A DNA stretch of 64,000 bases from Plectranthus barbatus (taxonomy: Eukaryota; Streptophyta; Magnoliopsida; Lamiales; Lamiaceae). The DNA lies in contig JAPKLW010001735.1 in the NCBI GenBank assembly GCA_026898455.1, forward strand, positions 1-64,000, written 5' to 3'. The translations under genes were made by a program, and so were the position numbers. The notes under the pieces are model-generated. The model saw only the letters and a program-made list of their open reading frames with translations. It searched no databases and had not been told where the DNA came from. Positions 9,364-21,581 of the stretch are shown in pieces (the stretch's first letter is position 1; the number at the start of each line of letters is the position of its first letter).

Positions 9364-12252
9364 GAAGATGTATTTCTTGAAGAACTTCCTGGTCTGCCAC
9401 CGGACCGACAAGTGGAGTTTTCGATAGACCTGGAGCCGGGAGCAGCCCCTATTTCAAATGCACCATACCGTATGGCGCCTAAGGAGTTGCAGGAACTGAA
9501 AGTGCAACTTCAGGAGCTTCTGGATATGGGTTTCATATGACCAAGCGTATCACCCTGGGGAGCCCCTGTCTTATTCGTAAAGAAGAAGGATGGGTCGATG
9601 AGAATGTGCATCGACTATCGAGAGCTCAACAAGTTAACTTTGAAGAACATGTATCCCTTACCTAGAATCGACGACTTGTTTGACCAACTGAAGGGAGCAA
9701 GCGTGTTCTCAAAGATAGATCTTCGCTCCGGCTACCACCAACTGAAAATTCGGAAGAAGGATATTCCGAAAACTGCATTTAGGACAAGGTATGGTCATTT
9801 CGAGTTCGTAGTCATGCCTTTCGGACTAACGAACGCCCCCACGGTGTTCATGGATTTAATGAACAGGGTATTTCACCCTTACTTAGACAATTTTGTCTTG
9901 GTGTTCATTGAAGACATACTTATCTACTCAAAGGGAGAAGAAGAACACGAGAAGCATCTAAGGACTGTCTTACAGACACTCAGAGATGAGAAGTTGTACG
10001 CCAAGTTCAGCAAATGTGAATTTTGGCTGAGGGAAGTGACATTCTTAGGCCACATTGTGTCGGCCGATGGAATTAAAGTGGATCCTGCCAAGATACAAAC
10101 GGTGATGGAGTGGAAGTCACCGACGAATCCAAATGAAATCCGAAGTTTCCTTGGACTGGCTGGATACTATAGACGGTTCATTGAGGGATTTTCAAAGATA
10201 GCAAAACCTATGACCCGACTGCTACAAAAAGGTGTTAAATACGAGTGGACTGAGGAGTGTGAGGAGAACTTTCAAAAATTGAAGCGATACTTGACAACTG
10301 CGCCTGTCTTGGCCATTCCTGAACCCGACAAGAGCTACGAGGTTTACACTGATGCATCTAAGAATGGCCTAGGATGCGTATTGATGCAGGAAGGGCGAGT
10401 AATTGCTTACGCCTCGAGACAATTAAGGCCACATGAACTGAACTACCCTACTCATGACCTCGAGTTAGCAGCAGTAGTTCATGCTCTAAAAATTTGGAGG
10501 CACCACCTATACGGGGTCAAGTGCGCCATATTCACGGATCACAAGAGCTTGAAGTATTTCTTCGAGCAAAAGAATCTGAATATGAGACAGCGACAATGGC
10601 TAGAATTGGTCAATGACTATGATTTAACGATCAACTACCACCCGGGGAAAGCAAATTTTGTGGCTGATGCCTTGAGTCGAAAGGACTCGGCAAGGTTAGG
10701 TTCCCTCTTAACAAAAGAGTACAAACTTATCCGAGATTTTGAGAAACTACATCTGGAGGTAATTACTCCCTCCGAAAGAGAGAGGTGTTTGCTGTTTGCC
10801 TTAAACGTCGAACCAGACTTGAGGCAGCGAATAATTGAAGAGCAGAGGAAAGATGACGAACTCGAGAAATTACGTCAGAGAATCCGGATAAAGGAGTCAA
10901 ACGAGTACAAGGAAGCACCAGACAACGCACTGATGTACAAGAATAGAATATGTGTGCCGAGAAGCGAGGAACTAAGGAATGAAATTATGAGCGAGGCTCA
11001 TGATACACCTTACACCGCCCATCCTGGAAGCACCAAAATGTACCAAGATCTAAAAGCAACTTTTTGGTGGGACGGTATGAAGAGAGATGTCGCTCTGCAT
11101 GTCGAAAGGTGTTTGGCTTATCAACAAGTGAAGGCACTGCATCAACGACCCTATGGAAAGTTACAGCCGTTAGACATTCCTGAGTGGAAATGGGAACATA
11201 TTGCGATGGATTTTGTCACGGGGCTGCCAAAGTCACAAAAGGGGAATACGGCAATATGGGTTATCGTTGACCGCCTCACCAAATGTGCCCACTTCCTACC
11301 AATTCGGACAACATATGGTTCGGATAAGTTGGCACAATTGTACGTGAGGGAGATAGTACGGCTACACGGAGTACCCGTGACTATAACCTCGGATCGGGAT
11401 GCAAAGTTTACATCTAGATTCTGGACGAGCTTGCAAAAAGAACTGGGGACCTGCCTGAATTTCAGTACGGCATTTCACCCACAAATGGATGGTCAGTCCG
11501 AAAGAACCATCCAAACACTAGAAGACATGTTACGGACTGTCATTTTAGATCGAGGAGGAAGTTGGGAGCTGATTCTACCACTCATTGAATTCGCCTATAA
11601 CAACAGTTATCAGGCAACCATCGGAATGGCTCCATATGAAGCCTTGTATGGAAAGAAATGCAGATCTCCACTTTATTGGGATGAAGTGGGAGAAAGACGA
11701 ATTCTCGGGCCCGACGCTATTAACGAGATGATTGAGATAGTTCGACAGATCCGGGAATGGATTAAGGAGGCCCAAAGTAGACAGAAATCGTATGCAGATA
11801 CAAGAAGGACCGACTTACAATTTGAAGTTGGAGACAAGGTCTTCCTAAAAGTCTCGCCGTCAAAAGGAATCATCAGATTTGGCGCCAGGGGTAAACTACG
11901 GCCGCGTTTCATAGGACCCTACGAAATCCTAGAACGTATAGGCCCGGTTGCTTATCGATTGGCTCTACCGCCAAGTCTGGGTAACGTACACAATGTATTT
12001 CATGTATCACAACTGAGGAAGTACGTGTACGATCCTAAGCATGTGATACATCAGGAGGAAGTTACCCTGAACCCAGATCTGCGATATGAGGAAAAGCCAA
12101 AAGGAATCTTGGACCGAAAGGTCCAAGAATTGAGGAATAAGTCCATTCCACTAGTCAAAGTCCTGTGGAACCACCATGGACAAGAAGAAGCAACTTGGGA
12201 ACTCGAAGAGAAGATGATGAACAAGTACCCTGAGTTGTTTACAAACCCTTAG
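9364..12252 (+). pseudogene. Pol of the Tekay-type element (RT, RNase H, integrase, chromodomain), damaged
   Basis: Same frame as gag. A TGA at 9538-9540 interrupts the N-terminal RT region; from 9598 it is open for 884 codons. Order: RT (CIDYRELNKLTLKN, KIDLRSGYHQ), RNase H (DASKNGLGC, DHKSLKYF), integrase with intact D-D-E catalytic positions (MDFVTGL, TSDRDAKF, GQSERT), and a chromodomain-like tail (VKVLWNHHGQEEATWE). Two key positions are altered. The RT active-site pair reads FIED at 9904-9915, Glu in place of the first Asp. The integrase HHCC zinc site reads C-x2-Y, with Tyr at 11119-11121 where the last Cys belongs. Together with the two stop codons this makes self-driven transposition unlikely. 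Confidence 0.9.
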
Positions 12253-12274
12253 CAAATTTCGGGACAAAATTTTT

Positions 12275-12289
12275 GAAAGGTGGGGTGAA
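12275..12289 (+). promoter_or_regulatory. Polypurine tract of the Tekay-type element
   Basis: GAAAGGTGGGGTGAA directly precedes the 3' LTR, at the place where plus-strand DNA synthesis is primed. Confidence 0.85.
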
Positions 12290-15186
12290 TGTAATATCCC
12301 GAGTTTTATTAAGCGACCTATAGCTTAATTAATTATTAAATAAAAGGGGATTATTTATTTTTGCCCTTAAATTATTCGTTACTCAATTTTAGACACCCGT
12401 TGTTACATGCATGTCCGTTTCATGCAAACAATATGTCCATGAGTACGTATTAAGGAACCCTAAGCAACCATGCAGACGAACTTTACGTAGAAAACTCGTG
12501 CGCGATGAACTAGGGTTTCTAGTGTGTTTTGGGTACGATAAACTCGACAACTTGCACTCGAGAGCTCCGTTTCTTTCACCGAGATAAGGTATACTTGAAA
12601 TTTATTTATATAAATTTTAGAAACAAACGGAATGAAGTTCCGAGACCCGTGGAATATGTTATGATTTTTCGAACTATTAAGTTCGGAGGGAAAACGGGTA
12701 AATTCCAAAAATTGTGGAATTTAAACCACGGGTAGAATTCACGATTTAGAGCATTTCCATGGATGCCCATTTTCTAAATTGGACAATGCACGTCAAATTA
12801 AGAAGCAACGAAGGTCGAATAACGAGGTTATTACATGAAATAACGAATCCGGAGCCGCGACGAGTGGGATCGTGCCACGTGGCACTCCCCATCCCCCCCA
12901 TACTCCCATGTGCCCTCAATTATTGCAAGGCGGCGTATTTCGGTGAGAATTTCATTTCAATCGAAAGAAATCGCAGCAGCTCAATTCATTTCTCTCCCTC
13001 CGCAACGCCGTGCAGCAGCTTCAACCTCATCGTCTTCCTCACATTTTTCCGATCAAACCAGCAAGATTCAGGCCGCGACTTCTAAAGACAAAACGAAGAT
13101 CGTGCTTCAAGCTTTCCATAGGATCAAGAAGCAGTCGATTTGGTTAAGAATCACGAAAGTTACAGCTCGATCTTCAGGGTGTGTTGGTAAGAAAATCTAA
13201 AACCGTAACCTTCGTTAGAACTCCGTGTAAACGACAATGAACCTGCAAATAACGTATATATTCTTGTTCCTTATGATGGTAGGAAGCTTTTGGTAGTGTT
13301 GGATCTTCACCCCCGCCGACCGATTGCCGGAAAAATCGCCTGCAATGTTCACGAAAGGTAGGGTTTTCTCCCTTTTACTTCACCTGTTGCAGCTGCTCGT
13401 TTCCCTTATTTTCGCGAGTTGTGATGCATCTCATTTAGTTCCTAGTGTCGTATAGAGGGTAGGGGTGCGTCGGGAGCCTTTGGTTTGGCCGGAAACGGCC
13501 GAAGAGAACAGCCGCATCGCACTCGCGACAGCAGCTGCTGTCCGCCGTCGATCGATGGGGCACCCTTGTCGATCAACGGAGCTTTCTTGGTCGACGGATC
13601 CACCGTCGATCGACGGAGCCCTGCCGTCGATCGACGCAGCCATCGGCTGCAGCCTGCTACGTGTTTTCTTTGCCCGTTTTCGATCCAATTCGATTTATTT
13701 TCGACGCATGACTATTTATATCAGTTCTGAGGCTATTAATGATTGAATGTATGCAATTCGAACTGATTTCGGACGTTGGGAATCGACTAAAATAAATCAT
13801 GCAAGTGCTATTACGTGATGAAGTGTTTAATTTGTTTTCAAACTCTGAATTGGTTGATTATTTAATCAGGGATTGTTTTCTGAGATGAGGGAAGTTGGGT
13901 AAGTTCATGCATGTCCGATGTACGGGCAATGCATGTTGGGTAATTAGAATTATGTTTGTTTCGTCGTAAAGTTAGTTTGTCTTAGAACCTGAATTCTGCA
14001 AAGATATCAGCTGGGGCACTGATTTATACTACGTAGGTAATTCACCTAATTTGTTGTATTCTCCTGTGTTGTCGATTGAAGGAAACACAGGGTAACCGGA
14101 GAGCTTTTCAATCACAAATCAACTTACTTGCGCCGTATCTGTAAGCATTTGAGGTGGGGACTATTTTATTCCTATTTTCGCTTGATTTTGGGCTATAAGC
14201 CCTATTTTTGAAAAGCATGCAAATTGATTTAATTTTAACTGATTGTCTATGCCAAAATTATTTTGAATTCGTATCTGTTCCTCTGGTCAACCGAGTTGAC
14301 CAGGGAGATTGGGTTTAACGAGAACTGAACCAGGTTTCGAAAGAACCCTGAGCTACGACTCTTAAACTCTAGGGGCATTGATCCTCTGTTGTCTCGAGTC
14401 AAGCTCAGACTTGGTCACTCAATGGAGTATTGATACCTTCGGAGAGATAAGGAGAGACACATTCTGTGTCACAAATCGATCGGGTCTCAATGCGGTGAGT
14501 TCTGAGACCAGTGCACTAAATGATGACAGTGGGCCGAATGGTTCGCCATTTCCAACTGTTCATCGTGACTTAGAAGTCGGCCAACTTCCGGTCACACAAC
14601 GTTAAAACAGATATGTCTTCCTTGTGAGAAAAATTGTACAGTGCAAAATGTTTTGAAATAAAACACGGGCAAATGTTTTTTCTAAAACCCCATGGTTTAT
14701 TTGTGTATGGCATAGCATTCATATTTAATCAGGTATCATTTGTTTTCGGGTCATGTCCTCACAGGGTACGTTGTACTCAGCCCCTGTGCATTATTTCTAA
14801 AATGTGCTGGTTAGTGGTAGTGATGCGGATGCAGCGGTGTCGAGGGCAGGATTATCCCAATAAGAACGTGATCCTGAGACATGCATCTTCATATGTATGT
14901 CTCCACTGCGTAATTCTCCGCTGCATGAACCTCTGAATCTATTTCCTTCCCCAGATTGTACTAATTTATCGAGAGACCAAACTCTTTAATTATCATTATC
15001 ATCCGTACACTATGGTGGCGAGGGTTGCTTGCCTCGTTACCAACATCGTTATTTCAATTATGAATGATGAACCGATTGGGCATGGACCCCTTGTTTCTGT
15101 TTGAATATCTAAATCTTCCGCTGTTTAAATCCTCCAACCCACTGTAGCGCACCCTAAATTTGGGAAGGCGAATAGGGGGCGTTACA
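12290..15186 (+). repeat. 3' LTR of the Tekay-type element
   Basis: 2,897 bp, identical in length to the 5' LTR and ending GGGGGCGTTACA. By eye about 38 of some 65 differences between the two LTRs fall in the GC-richer 750 bp corresponding to 3030-3790 of the 5' copy. Confidence 0.95.
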
Positions 15187-15191
15187 TTTAC

Positions 15192-15451
15192 ATTTTAAAA
15201 TGAACTCATTATTCATGGATTGCAAATTGGTATTGTTGTTGATTTGATATTTAAACAACAAAATACTGACACACCAACAAAAACAATAGAAAAAAATTTA
15301 TCATTTATTTCCTAAGGAGTTTTGAACTTTAGTCTACAATAACATGTGTCATGTGTAATTTTTTCACTAGGGAGTCATATAACCTAAAGAAAAATAAAAT
15401 AAAAATTGTGGTTTAAGAAGAAAAATTAAAATTGTTTGTTCCATCTCATCA
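15192..15451. other. Intergenic flank of the retrotransposon
   Basis: AT-rich DNA just after the target duplication. No gene or repeat was recognised. Confidence 0.5.
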
Positions 15452-16193
15452 GAAAGTGAGGCGTGCTATTTCATATCGAAGCAAAAAAAAAATTAGAACA
15501 CCAAATCAGTGCAGAATAACAAGGGTCAAAACAACAATTAAACAAATTCATGGTGTGCATATAAGAATCAATATTAAAAGTGATCAAAATCACACAAATC
15601 CAACCAACAACAAACACCACACTAGAGATACTAATACATCATATACAACCCAAACGAAAGTGTAGCAACCAACACAAAAAGAAAACTACAATAGTCGAAG
15701 AACAATTTGCCACCTGAAAATCGACGCAACCTCCTCTGCCAACAACACAACTAAAATTCTGAATGGAAGAACGAGTTGTAGATGCAATAATTTCTACACA
15801 GAATTTGGGAGAATGCGAATTAGGGGCCTGCTATTTTATATTGAAGCCAAAAAAATAGAACACAAAATCAGTGTAGAATAATGGCCAAAAACAACAATTA
15901 CACAAATACATGGTGTGCATATTAAGAATGATTATTAAAAGTGATCAAAATCACCCAAAGCCAACCAACAACAAACACCACACAAAAGAATATAATACAC
16001 CCAACCCAAACCAACACAAAAAGAAAACTAAAATAGTTGAAGAATCGACACAGGTTCAACAGATATAGTATATATTTGTGATCACTTGAATATTGGCGCA
16101 ACCTCCTCTACCAGAAACACAACTACGACGCTAATTGCAAGAATGAATTGCAGATACAATAACTTCTAAAGAGAATTGGTGGGATTTGCATTA
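15452..16193 (+). repeat. Diverged direct tandem duplication, unit about 370 bp
   Basis: Two copies start near 15452 and 15823. Shared blocks include ATGGTGTGCAT, TTAAAAGTGATCAAAATCAC, CCAACCAACAACAAACACCA, GCGCAACCTCCTCT / GACGCAACCTCCTCT and AGAATG/AGAACGA-GTTG. The order is conserved with small indels. The 77-codon open frame at 15432-15665 is low-complexity sequence inside copy 1 and I do not call it a gene. Confidence 0.75.
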
Positions 16194-16589
16194 TGGAAAT
16201 ATAGTTTTATCGTTCCATATACCATAAAAAATTTAGATATCAATTTATTTTTAAAAAACTACTTAATAATTTGTTAATACAAAGCTTTGTTAACATTTGT
16301 CACTATAAATATAATATTATAACACTAAATTATGTCATGTTAAAATTAAGAAGGAAAGTAAATTTTTTCTTTCATTTATTATTATTTAGGAATACATATT
16401 TTTGCTGACACTCCTAACTTGCTATTGTGAAAATAAAGTTATAAAGTTTTTATTAATTTTTAATTAAAAAACAAAATTTATAAATTATTTAAAATTACTC
16501 TTTCCTCACACATGTTGTAATTAATATATGAAATATCACAACACTTTTTCAATACTGTTAGAAAAAGGGTGTCACTAAAAAAAAAAATT

Positions 16590-16723
16590 GTAGTAGTGGA
16601 ATGAGTTAGTGGAATTAATATTTTATTGTTGAGTGTAAAAAAATTGTCATTTTTAAAAATAGGACAATTCTGCTGGGACGCCAAATTTAGTAAGAGGGCC
16701 TATTCTGCTGGGACGGAGTGAGT
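16590..16723. mobile_element. Left-truncated Stowaway-like MITE
   Basis: The right half of the family is recognisable (GGAATTAATATTTTATTGTTG, then GGGACGGAGTGAGTA at the end). The left TIR is missing or decayed. Confidence 0.6.
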
Positions 16724-16806
16724 ACGTATTATATTAATATGCACTTTGGGTAATAGTCGGATGATAAAATTGACTCTTATCCAATATTAAATATCAACTG
16801 CATGAA

Positions 16807-16996
16807 CTCCCTCCGTCCCGGTTTAATTGTCCCGGGTTGACCGGGCACAATAACCAAGGAGTGTGAGTATAAAGTAAGTTGAATGAAATTAATATTTGAT
16901 TGTTGAGTGTGAAAAGTTGTCTTTTTAAGTAATGAGACAATTGAAATGGGACGGATGAAAAAGAAAAGTAGGACAATTAAAGTGAGACGAAGGGAG
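16807..16996. mobile_element. Stowaway-like MITE upstream of the terpene synthase
   Basis: 190 bp with inverted ends CTCCCTCCGTCCC and GACGAAGGGAG followed by TA, the hallmark of Tc1/mariner-derived Stowaway MITEs. It lies about 200 bp upstream of the terpene-synthase TATA box, so it sits in or next to that promoter. Confidence 0.85.
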
Positions 16997-17194
16997 TAAT
17001 AAATTTTGCATTCAACCATTTTTAACCATGGCACACCTAATCTAATATTAAATTAATATATGTATAAATCTTGTCGGCAAACAAAGTTTGAATTCAACCA
17101 TTTTAATTAAGCCATGGCACCTAATCCAATATCATATTAATATATGTGAAATCAGTGAAGTCGAAAACTCATTGGCGTAGTACACAAAGAGGCC

Positions 17195-17202
17195 TATAAA
17201 TA
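17195..17202 (+). promoter_or_regulatory. Probable TATA box of the terpene synthase gene
   Basis: TATAAATA lies 56 bp before the predicted start codon. This leaves room for a start site about 30 bp downstream and a short A-rich leader. Confidence 0.65.
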
Positions 17203-17257
17203 ACTCCACATTTGTTCAAATAAAAAACATCATCACACAAAACTGCAGGATTGGAAG

Positions 17258-20200
17258 ATGGAATTCTATTCATCAGTGGTTGTTGCAGGCAACAACGGCA
17301 AGAGTTTAGATGAAATTCGTCAATCTGCAAAGTATCATCCAAGTGTTTGGGGAGATTATTTTCTGTCCTACAATTCCGATAAAACGGTATGTAGCTGTGA
17401 GATGCTAGACGGGATGAGAGAGAAAAAAACTAGGGTTTCATAAGATTATACAATGAAGTATATAGATAGACTACATGAAGAGCTTAAAATATGCAACTAG
17501 ATATATCACATATAATCAAATCTATAGCTAATCTATATCTCTATTTTGTGTCGACAGTAGCCTTAGCCTTTTGTCGAATTTAAAACTAAGAGACTTGATT
17601 GTTATTTGTTTTCTTGTTAATTCGGATCATGTGCAGAAGATGACGACTGGTGAGTATGAAGAGCATGCAAAGCAAAAAGAAACGGTGAAAAAGTTGCTAG
17701 CCCAAGTTCGGGATGATTCGACGAATAAACTGGAACTCATCGATGCAATCCAACGCCTCGGAGTGAAGTATCATTTTGAGATGGAGATTGATGAATCCCT
17801 GCGATGCATTCACGAGCAATTCAATAGTAAAGATCACGATGATCTTCGTGCTGTTGCTCTGCGTTTCCGTTTGCTCAGACAGCAGGGCTTCAACAGCCCA
17901 TGTGGTAAGAGTCTCCTCATCACCACCTTCTGCACATTGTCAAGTAACTCTTAATATATCAGAATGAAATATTCTCAGAATCTTTCATTCAAATAGCATG
18001 ATATATATTTGTTAAACCAATATTTTAAGGCAAAAACTTGCGTTAGGCAGGCCTAAACGGTTTAGGCGGGTTTTATCCTACCCAAATGGGTTCACCCATC
18101 CCAAATAGGGTATATTATATGGGTTTGGGCTTGGGTTAATGGATAAAACCCGCTTAAAGCTTGGGTTAATGGATAAAACCCGCCTAAATCGTTTAGGTCT
18201 GCCTAACCCAAGACCTTCCCATATTTTAATACATTCTTTCCCAAATTGGCACAGCACACAACCTAACGGGCTTATAAATTTTCAAATTAACTAATTACAT
18301 GTGTCTAATTTAATCCTTAATATCTATGAAATTACTTTTTTATTTTTAATCCTTCTCCATTATTATGATTAACTACTATAACCTAACTTTTATAAATATT
18401 TGGTTATTTTTGTAAAAATGAAAAAAAAAAAAAAAATGGACAAGTAGAATACAATTTTTAAAATTCTGAAGTAAATTTAAATTTTACAAAGTAGATAGTT
18501 TTTTTTTTTTTTACAGAAATAAACAATTGTGAAAATAAAATTGTAGTCTCAACCTTTTAACTAGAGGCGGATCTATTAATAGAAATGGGGTATACTTGTA
18601 CCCCAAATTTTTATTAAATATATATGTATATACTATTATTTATATATGTTTTTATATATAATTTTATATAATGTAATCTCAATTTTATTTGTATATTGTA
18701 CCCTCAATTTTAAATTCCCCATATCCGTAACTGCTTCTAACATAGTGATTAAAAGGCTTTGTTTATAATTAATCAAGAGATATGAAGGAACACACCATAT
18801 CCATTTAAATTGTGAACTCATACGCGCTTTAAAAAAAATAAAAAGGTAAATGAAGTCATTCATTATTTATTACACACCATTATATCTTTATGTGCAATCC
18901 ATTATCTAATATTATATTGTTGTATAGTAGATAACATTATTGTTTTGTTATTTCTATGTTAATGCAATTAGTATAATACTAAATACAATTAAAGTGTTAC
19001 AGGAGAACTATTTATTATGGTTTTTATTTATGTATAATAGAATCATTTATTATTTTCAACTTAGTTAATAATATTATTTCTACTAATACTCTAAACTTAA
19101 ATATCTTTCAAGTTTTTGGAGAATATTAAAATATTGATAATTTTTTAAACAAAAATAATTTGTAAAAATAGAATATACCTCCATTATCCTTAATTGTTCT
19201 ATATATTATATCAGCTTAATTATTATGTATATTATGACTAGACAAATTATGTTTTCTTAATAATTAATATTTTTAATCACAATCAATCAATCATTGATAT
19301 ATTCAATCTAAGGAATTATTTAGTGTAAATTTTATTATTTTTTTTAGCATCAAATCTCAAATCTCTCTATATTTAAATTTAAAAAACCCTGCTTAAAATT
19401 TATCCGTCCAATGCACGGTTATAATTGTAGTGAATCCATCAGGATTTATTGCATTTGAATGGTCTGCTAATTACATATTACAACAGATGTGTTCAAGAAC
19501 TTCACCAACAAGGAAGGGAACTTTGAGGAGTTGATAAAAGACAACATTGAAGGTTTGTTACACTTGTACGAGGCCGCACATTTTGGAACGAATGGGGAAG
19601 AGATTCTAGACAAAGCAATCGAGTTTTGTTCGTCTCATCTTGAGGCCTCACTCCATCAGATAAGCGATGACGTCCCTCTCTCTAAACTTGTTGGGGAAGC
19701 TCTTAAGATGCCTATCCTCAAGGGTTTTCCAAGATTGGCAGCCAGAAAATTTATATCCATGTACGAAGAAGACGAGTCACATAATGAAGCAGTTCTGAAT
19801 TTCGCAAAATTAGATTTCAACATAGTGCAGAAGATGCACCAGAGAGAGCTCAGTGAGCTTACAAGGTTTATAACATAGTGTTTATTTAATTTTATTCTAT
19901 ATTTTGAGTTTTTATGTCTGAAATCTGATATACATAGTCACGAATTGATATATATGTAAATAATTCTTAGGTGGTGGAACAAACTCGACGTGAGGAACAA
20001 GATGCCTTATGCGAGAGACAGAATCGTGGAATGCTTCTTTTGGATGGTGGGGGTTTATTTTGAGCCTCAGTATGCTACTGCAAGAAGAATAATAACTAAA
20101 GCCATAAGCATGGCTTCCATTATCGATGACACCTACGAATATGCTACCCTTGGAGATCTGCAGATCCTCTCAGATGCTATTCAACGGTTGCACATATGAC

Positions 20201-21080
20201 TCCCATCTCTTAATTAATTAATTACTTCTGCTGTTTCGTAAATACATATATATATATGATTTAATCTAAATTTGATTTAAAGTTGGGATGTGAATGAGAA
20301 CTTGGAGAATTCTCCACCACACATTCAGATGTGCTACAGAAGCCTTGTCCAAACTTATCTTGAAATAGAAGATGATGTTGAAGAATCATACCGCGTCCAC
20401 TATGCAAAACAAGAAGTATTTTAATCTACATCGTTTTCACATTCTAAAGCAAACAATATATTTAATTAATGGAAAAACTTTGCAGATGAAAAAACTGGTG
20501 GCAGCATACTTTGAAGAGGCAAAATGGATGTATAAAGACTATATTCCAACACCGGAGGAGTATATGAAGGTATCTCTTGTATCTTGTGGTTACATGATGG
20601 CCTCAACTACTAGTTTAGTAGGCATGGGAGATCTTGTAAGGAAACAAGACTTTGATTGGGTTGTTGGTGAGCCACGTATGGTACGAGCATCCTCAGTTAT
20701 TTGCCGATTAATGGATGATTTGGTTGGTGATAAGGTACGTGTGTGTATGTGTATGTAGTTAACAAGAATGCAACTTTCTTAATTATATCGTACACTCTCA
20801 GTATGAACCAAAAACCTCATTGGTGGATTGCTACATGAAACAATACGGCATGTCGAAGGATGAAGCTTGTGCTGAGCTTCGACAGCAAGTGAAGAAGGCG
20901 TGGAAGGACATGAATGAAGAATGCTTGGAGCCCAGACCAGCCTCCATGCTAATCCTTATGCGCGTCTTCAATCTTGGTCGTGTCATAAATCTTCTGTATA
21001 CACACGACGACTGCTACGCTAATCCCATTGAGGCCAAAGAATGGGTAAAGATGGTGTTTGCTGATCCCGTGGAGTTCTGA
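17258..21080 (+). CDS. Terpene synthase, TPS-a type (probable cytosolic sesquiterpene synthase), 7 exons
   Basis: Joining 17258-17386, 17637-17904, 19487-19865, 19971-20186, 20283-20415, 20486-20734 and 20802-21080 gives 550 codons plus TGA with no stop. All introns are GT-AG. Seven exons and 550 residues are typical of TPS-a. There is no plastid transit peptide, so the enzyme should act in the cytosol on farnesyl diphosphate. Motifs: RQ-x8-W (R21, W31; Gln replaces the usual second Arg), RDR at 274-276, the first metal site DDTYE at 311-315 (Glu in place of the last Asp), and the second metal site DDLVGDKYE at 452-460. The helix after the second site (EPKTSLVDCY) looks about four residues shorter than usual. 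Intron 2 is long (1,582 bp) and holds a MITE. The gene appears intact; the exact product cannot be predicted. Confidence 0.93.
18029..18220. mobile_element. Mutator-like fold-back MITE inside intron 2 of the terpene synthase
   Basis: 192 bp with near-palindromic arms of about 50 bp. GTTAGGCAG-GCCTAAACGG at 18042 pairs with TTTAGGTCTGCCTAAC ending 18207. It is flanked by the 9-bp direct repeat ATATTTTAA at 18020-18028 and 18221-18229. A 9-bp target duplication and long inverted arms are typical of Mutator-like MITEs. A 25-bp direct repeat (GCTTGGGTTAATGG and following) occurs twice inside. Confidence 0.82.
18230..19486 (+). other. Remainder of terpene synthase intron 2
   Basis: AT-rich intron sequence with poly-A and poly-T tracts near 18420-18515. 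A block at about 18555-18730 has TE-like character (GAGGCGGATCTATTAATAG onward), but no boundaries could be set. The intron ends in the acceptor CAACAG at 19486. Confidence 0.6.
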
Positions 21081-21109
21081 AGAGTAAAATAATCTTGATG
21101 TGTTGAATG

Positions 21110-21115
21110 AATAAA
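21110..21115 (+). terminator. Probable poly(A) signal of the terpene synthase
   Basis: AATAAA, 30 bp after the stop codon. Confidence 0.55.
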
Positions 21116-21205
21116 GGGATTCCATGATTTTTAATATTTAATAAACGTTGTCATCTTGACCTTGAGTTTGTGTTATCTAATATTGCGTTATATATCCGCT
21201 TAGAA

Positions 21206-21237
<32 letters not shown>

Positions 21238-21243
21238 TATATA

Positions 21244-21548
21244 AAAGTCTGATCATATGAGAATAATTGTTAACCTGAGAATATGAGAATAGACAATGAA
21301 GTAATTTTGAGATAAAATGAACAGAATTGAAGATGAAAGTGAACAATATTTTAGAAAAATTGAAGTCTAAAAAGTACAATAAAGTAAATCGAAGATAAAA
21401 TGAAGAAAATGGAAGATAAAATGAAAATTGAGTATTTTTAAGTTAAAATAATGTATTTTTTTGAATGAATGATTTTGATGTTAAAATGAATTATATTGAG
21501 GATATAATGTAGTATTCTCATATTCTCTATTCTCACTAGATTAAACCC
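21244..21548. mobile_element. MITE-like element between (TA)n runs, copy 1
   Basis: Bounded by TA microsatellites on both sides (about 21218-21243 and 21549-21581). Ends are inverted-repeat-like: GATCATATGAGAATAATTG on the left and CTCATATTCTCTATTCTCAC on the right. It belongs to the same family as the next four elements, which share GTAGTG(A/T)TCA(A/T)ATGAGAA-like ends and always sit in (TA)n. Confidence 0.55.
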
Positions 21549-21581
21549 CTATATATATATATGTGTATATATATATAGGGT

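Larger units (their letters stand above)
2387..15186 (+). mobile_element. Complete 12.8 kb Ty3/gypsy Tekay-type LTR retrotransposon
   Basis: Two LTRs of equal length (2387-5283 and 12290-15186) bracket a primer-binding site, an extra ORF, gag, protease, RT, RNase H, integrase, a chromodomain-like tail and a polypurine tract. The 5-bp duplication TTTAC lies at 2382-2386 and 15187-15191. LTRs start TGTAATATC and end GGCGTTACA. Domain order, the long LTRs, the tRNA-iMet primer site and the C-terminal chromodomain-like sequence place it in the Del/Tekay chromoviruses. I count about 65 substitutions between LTRs by eye and no net length change, which points to a fairly recent insertion. The coding region is damaged (see gag and pol), so it is probably not autonomous. 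Confidence 0.95.

Noticed and set aside
19400..19440. CCAATGCACGGTTATAATTGTAG as a possible Helitron end in TPS intron 2
   Set aside because: Hairpin imperfect and no CTAG; too weak to call.
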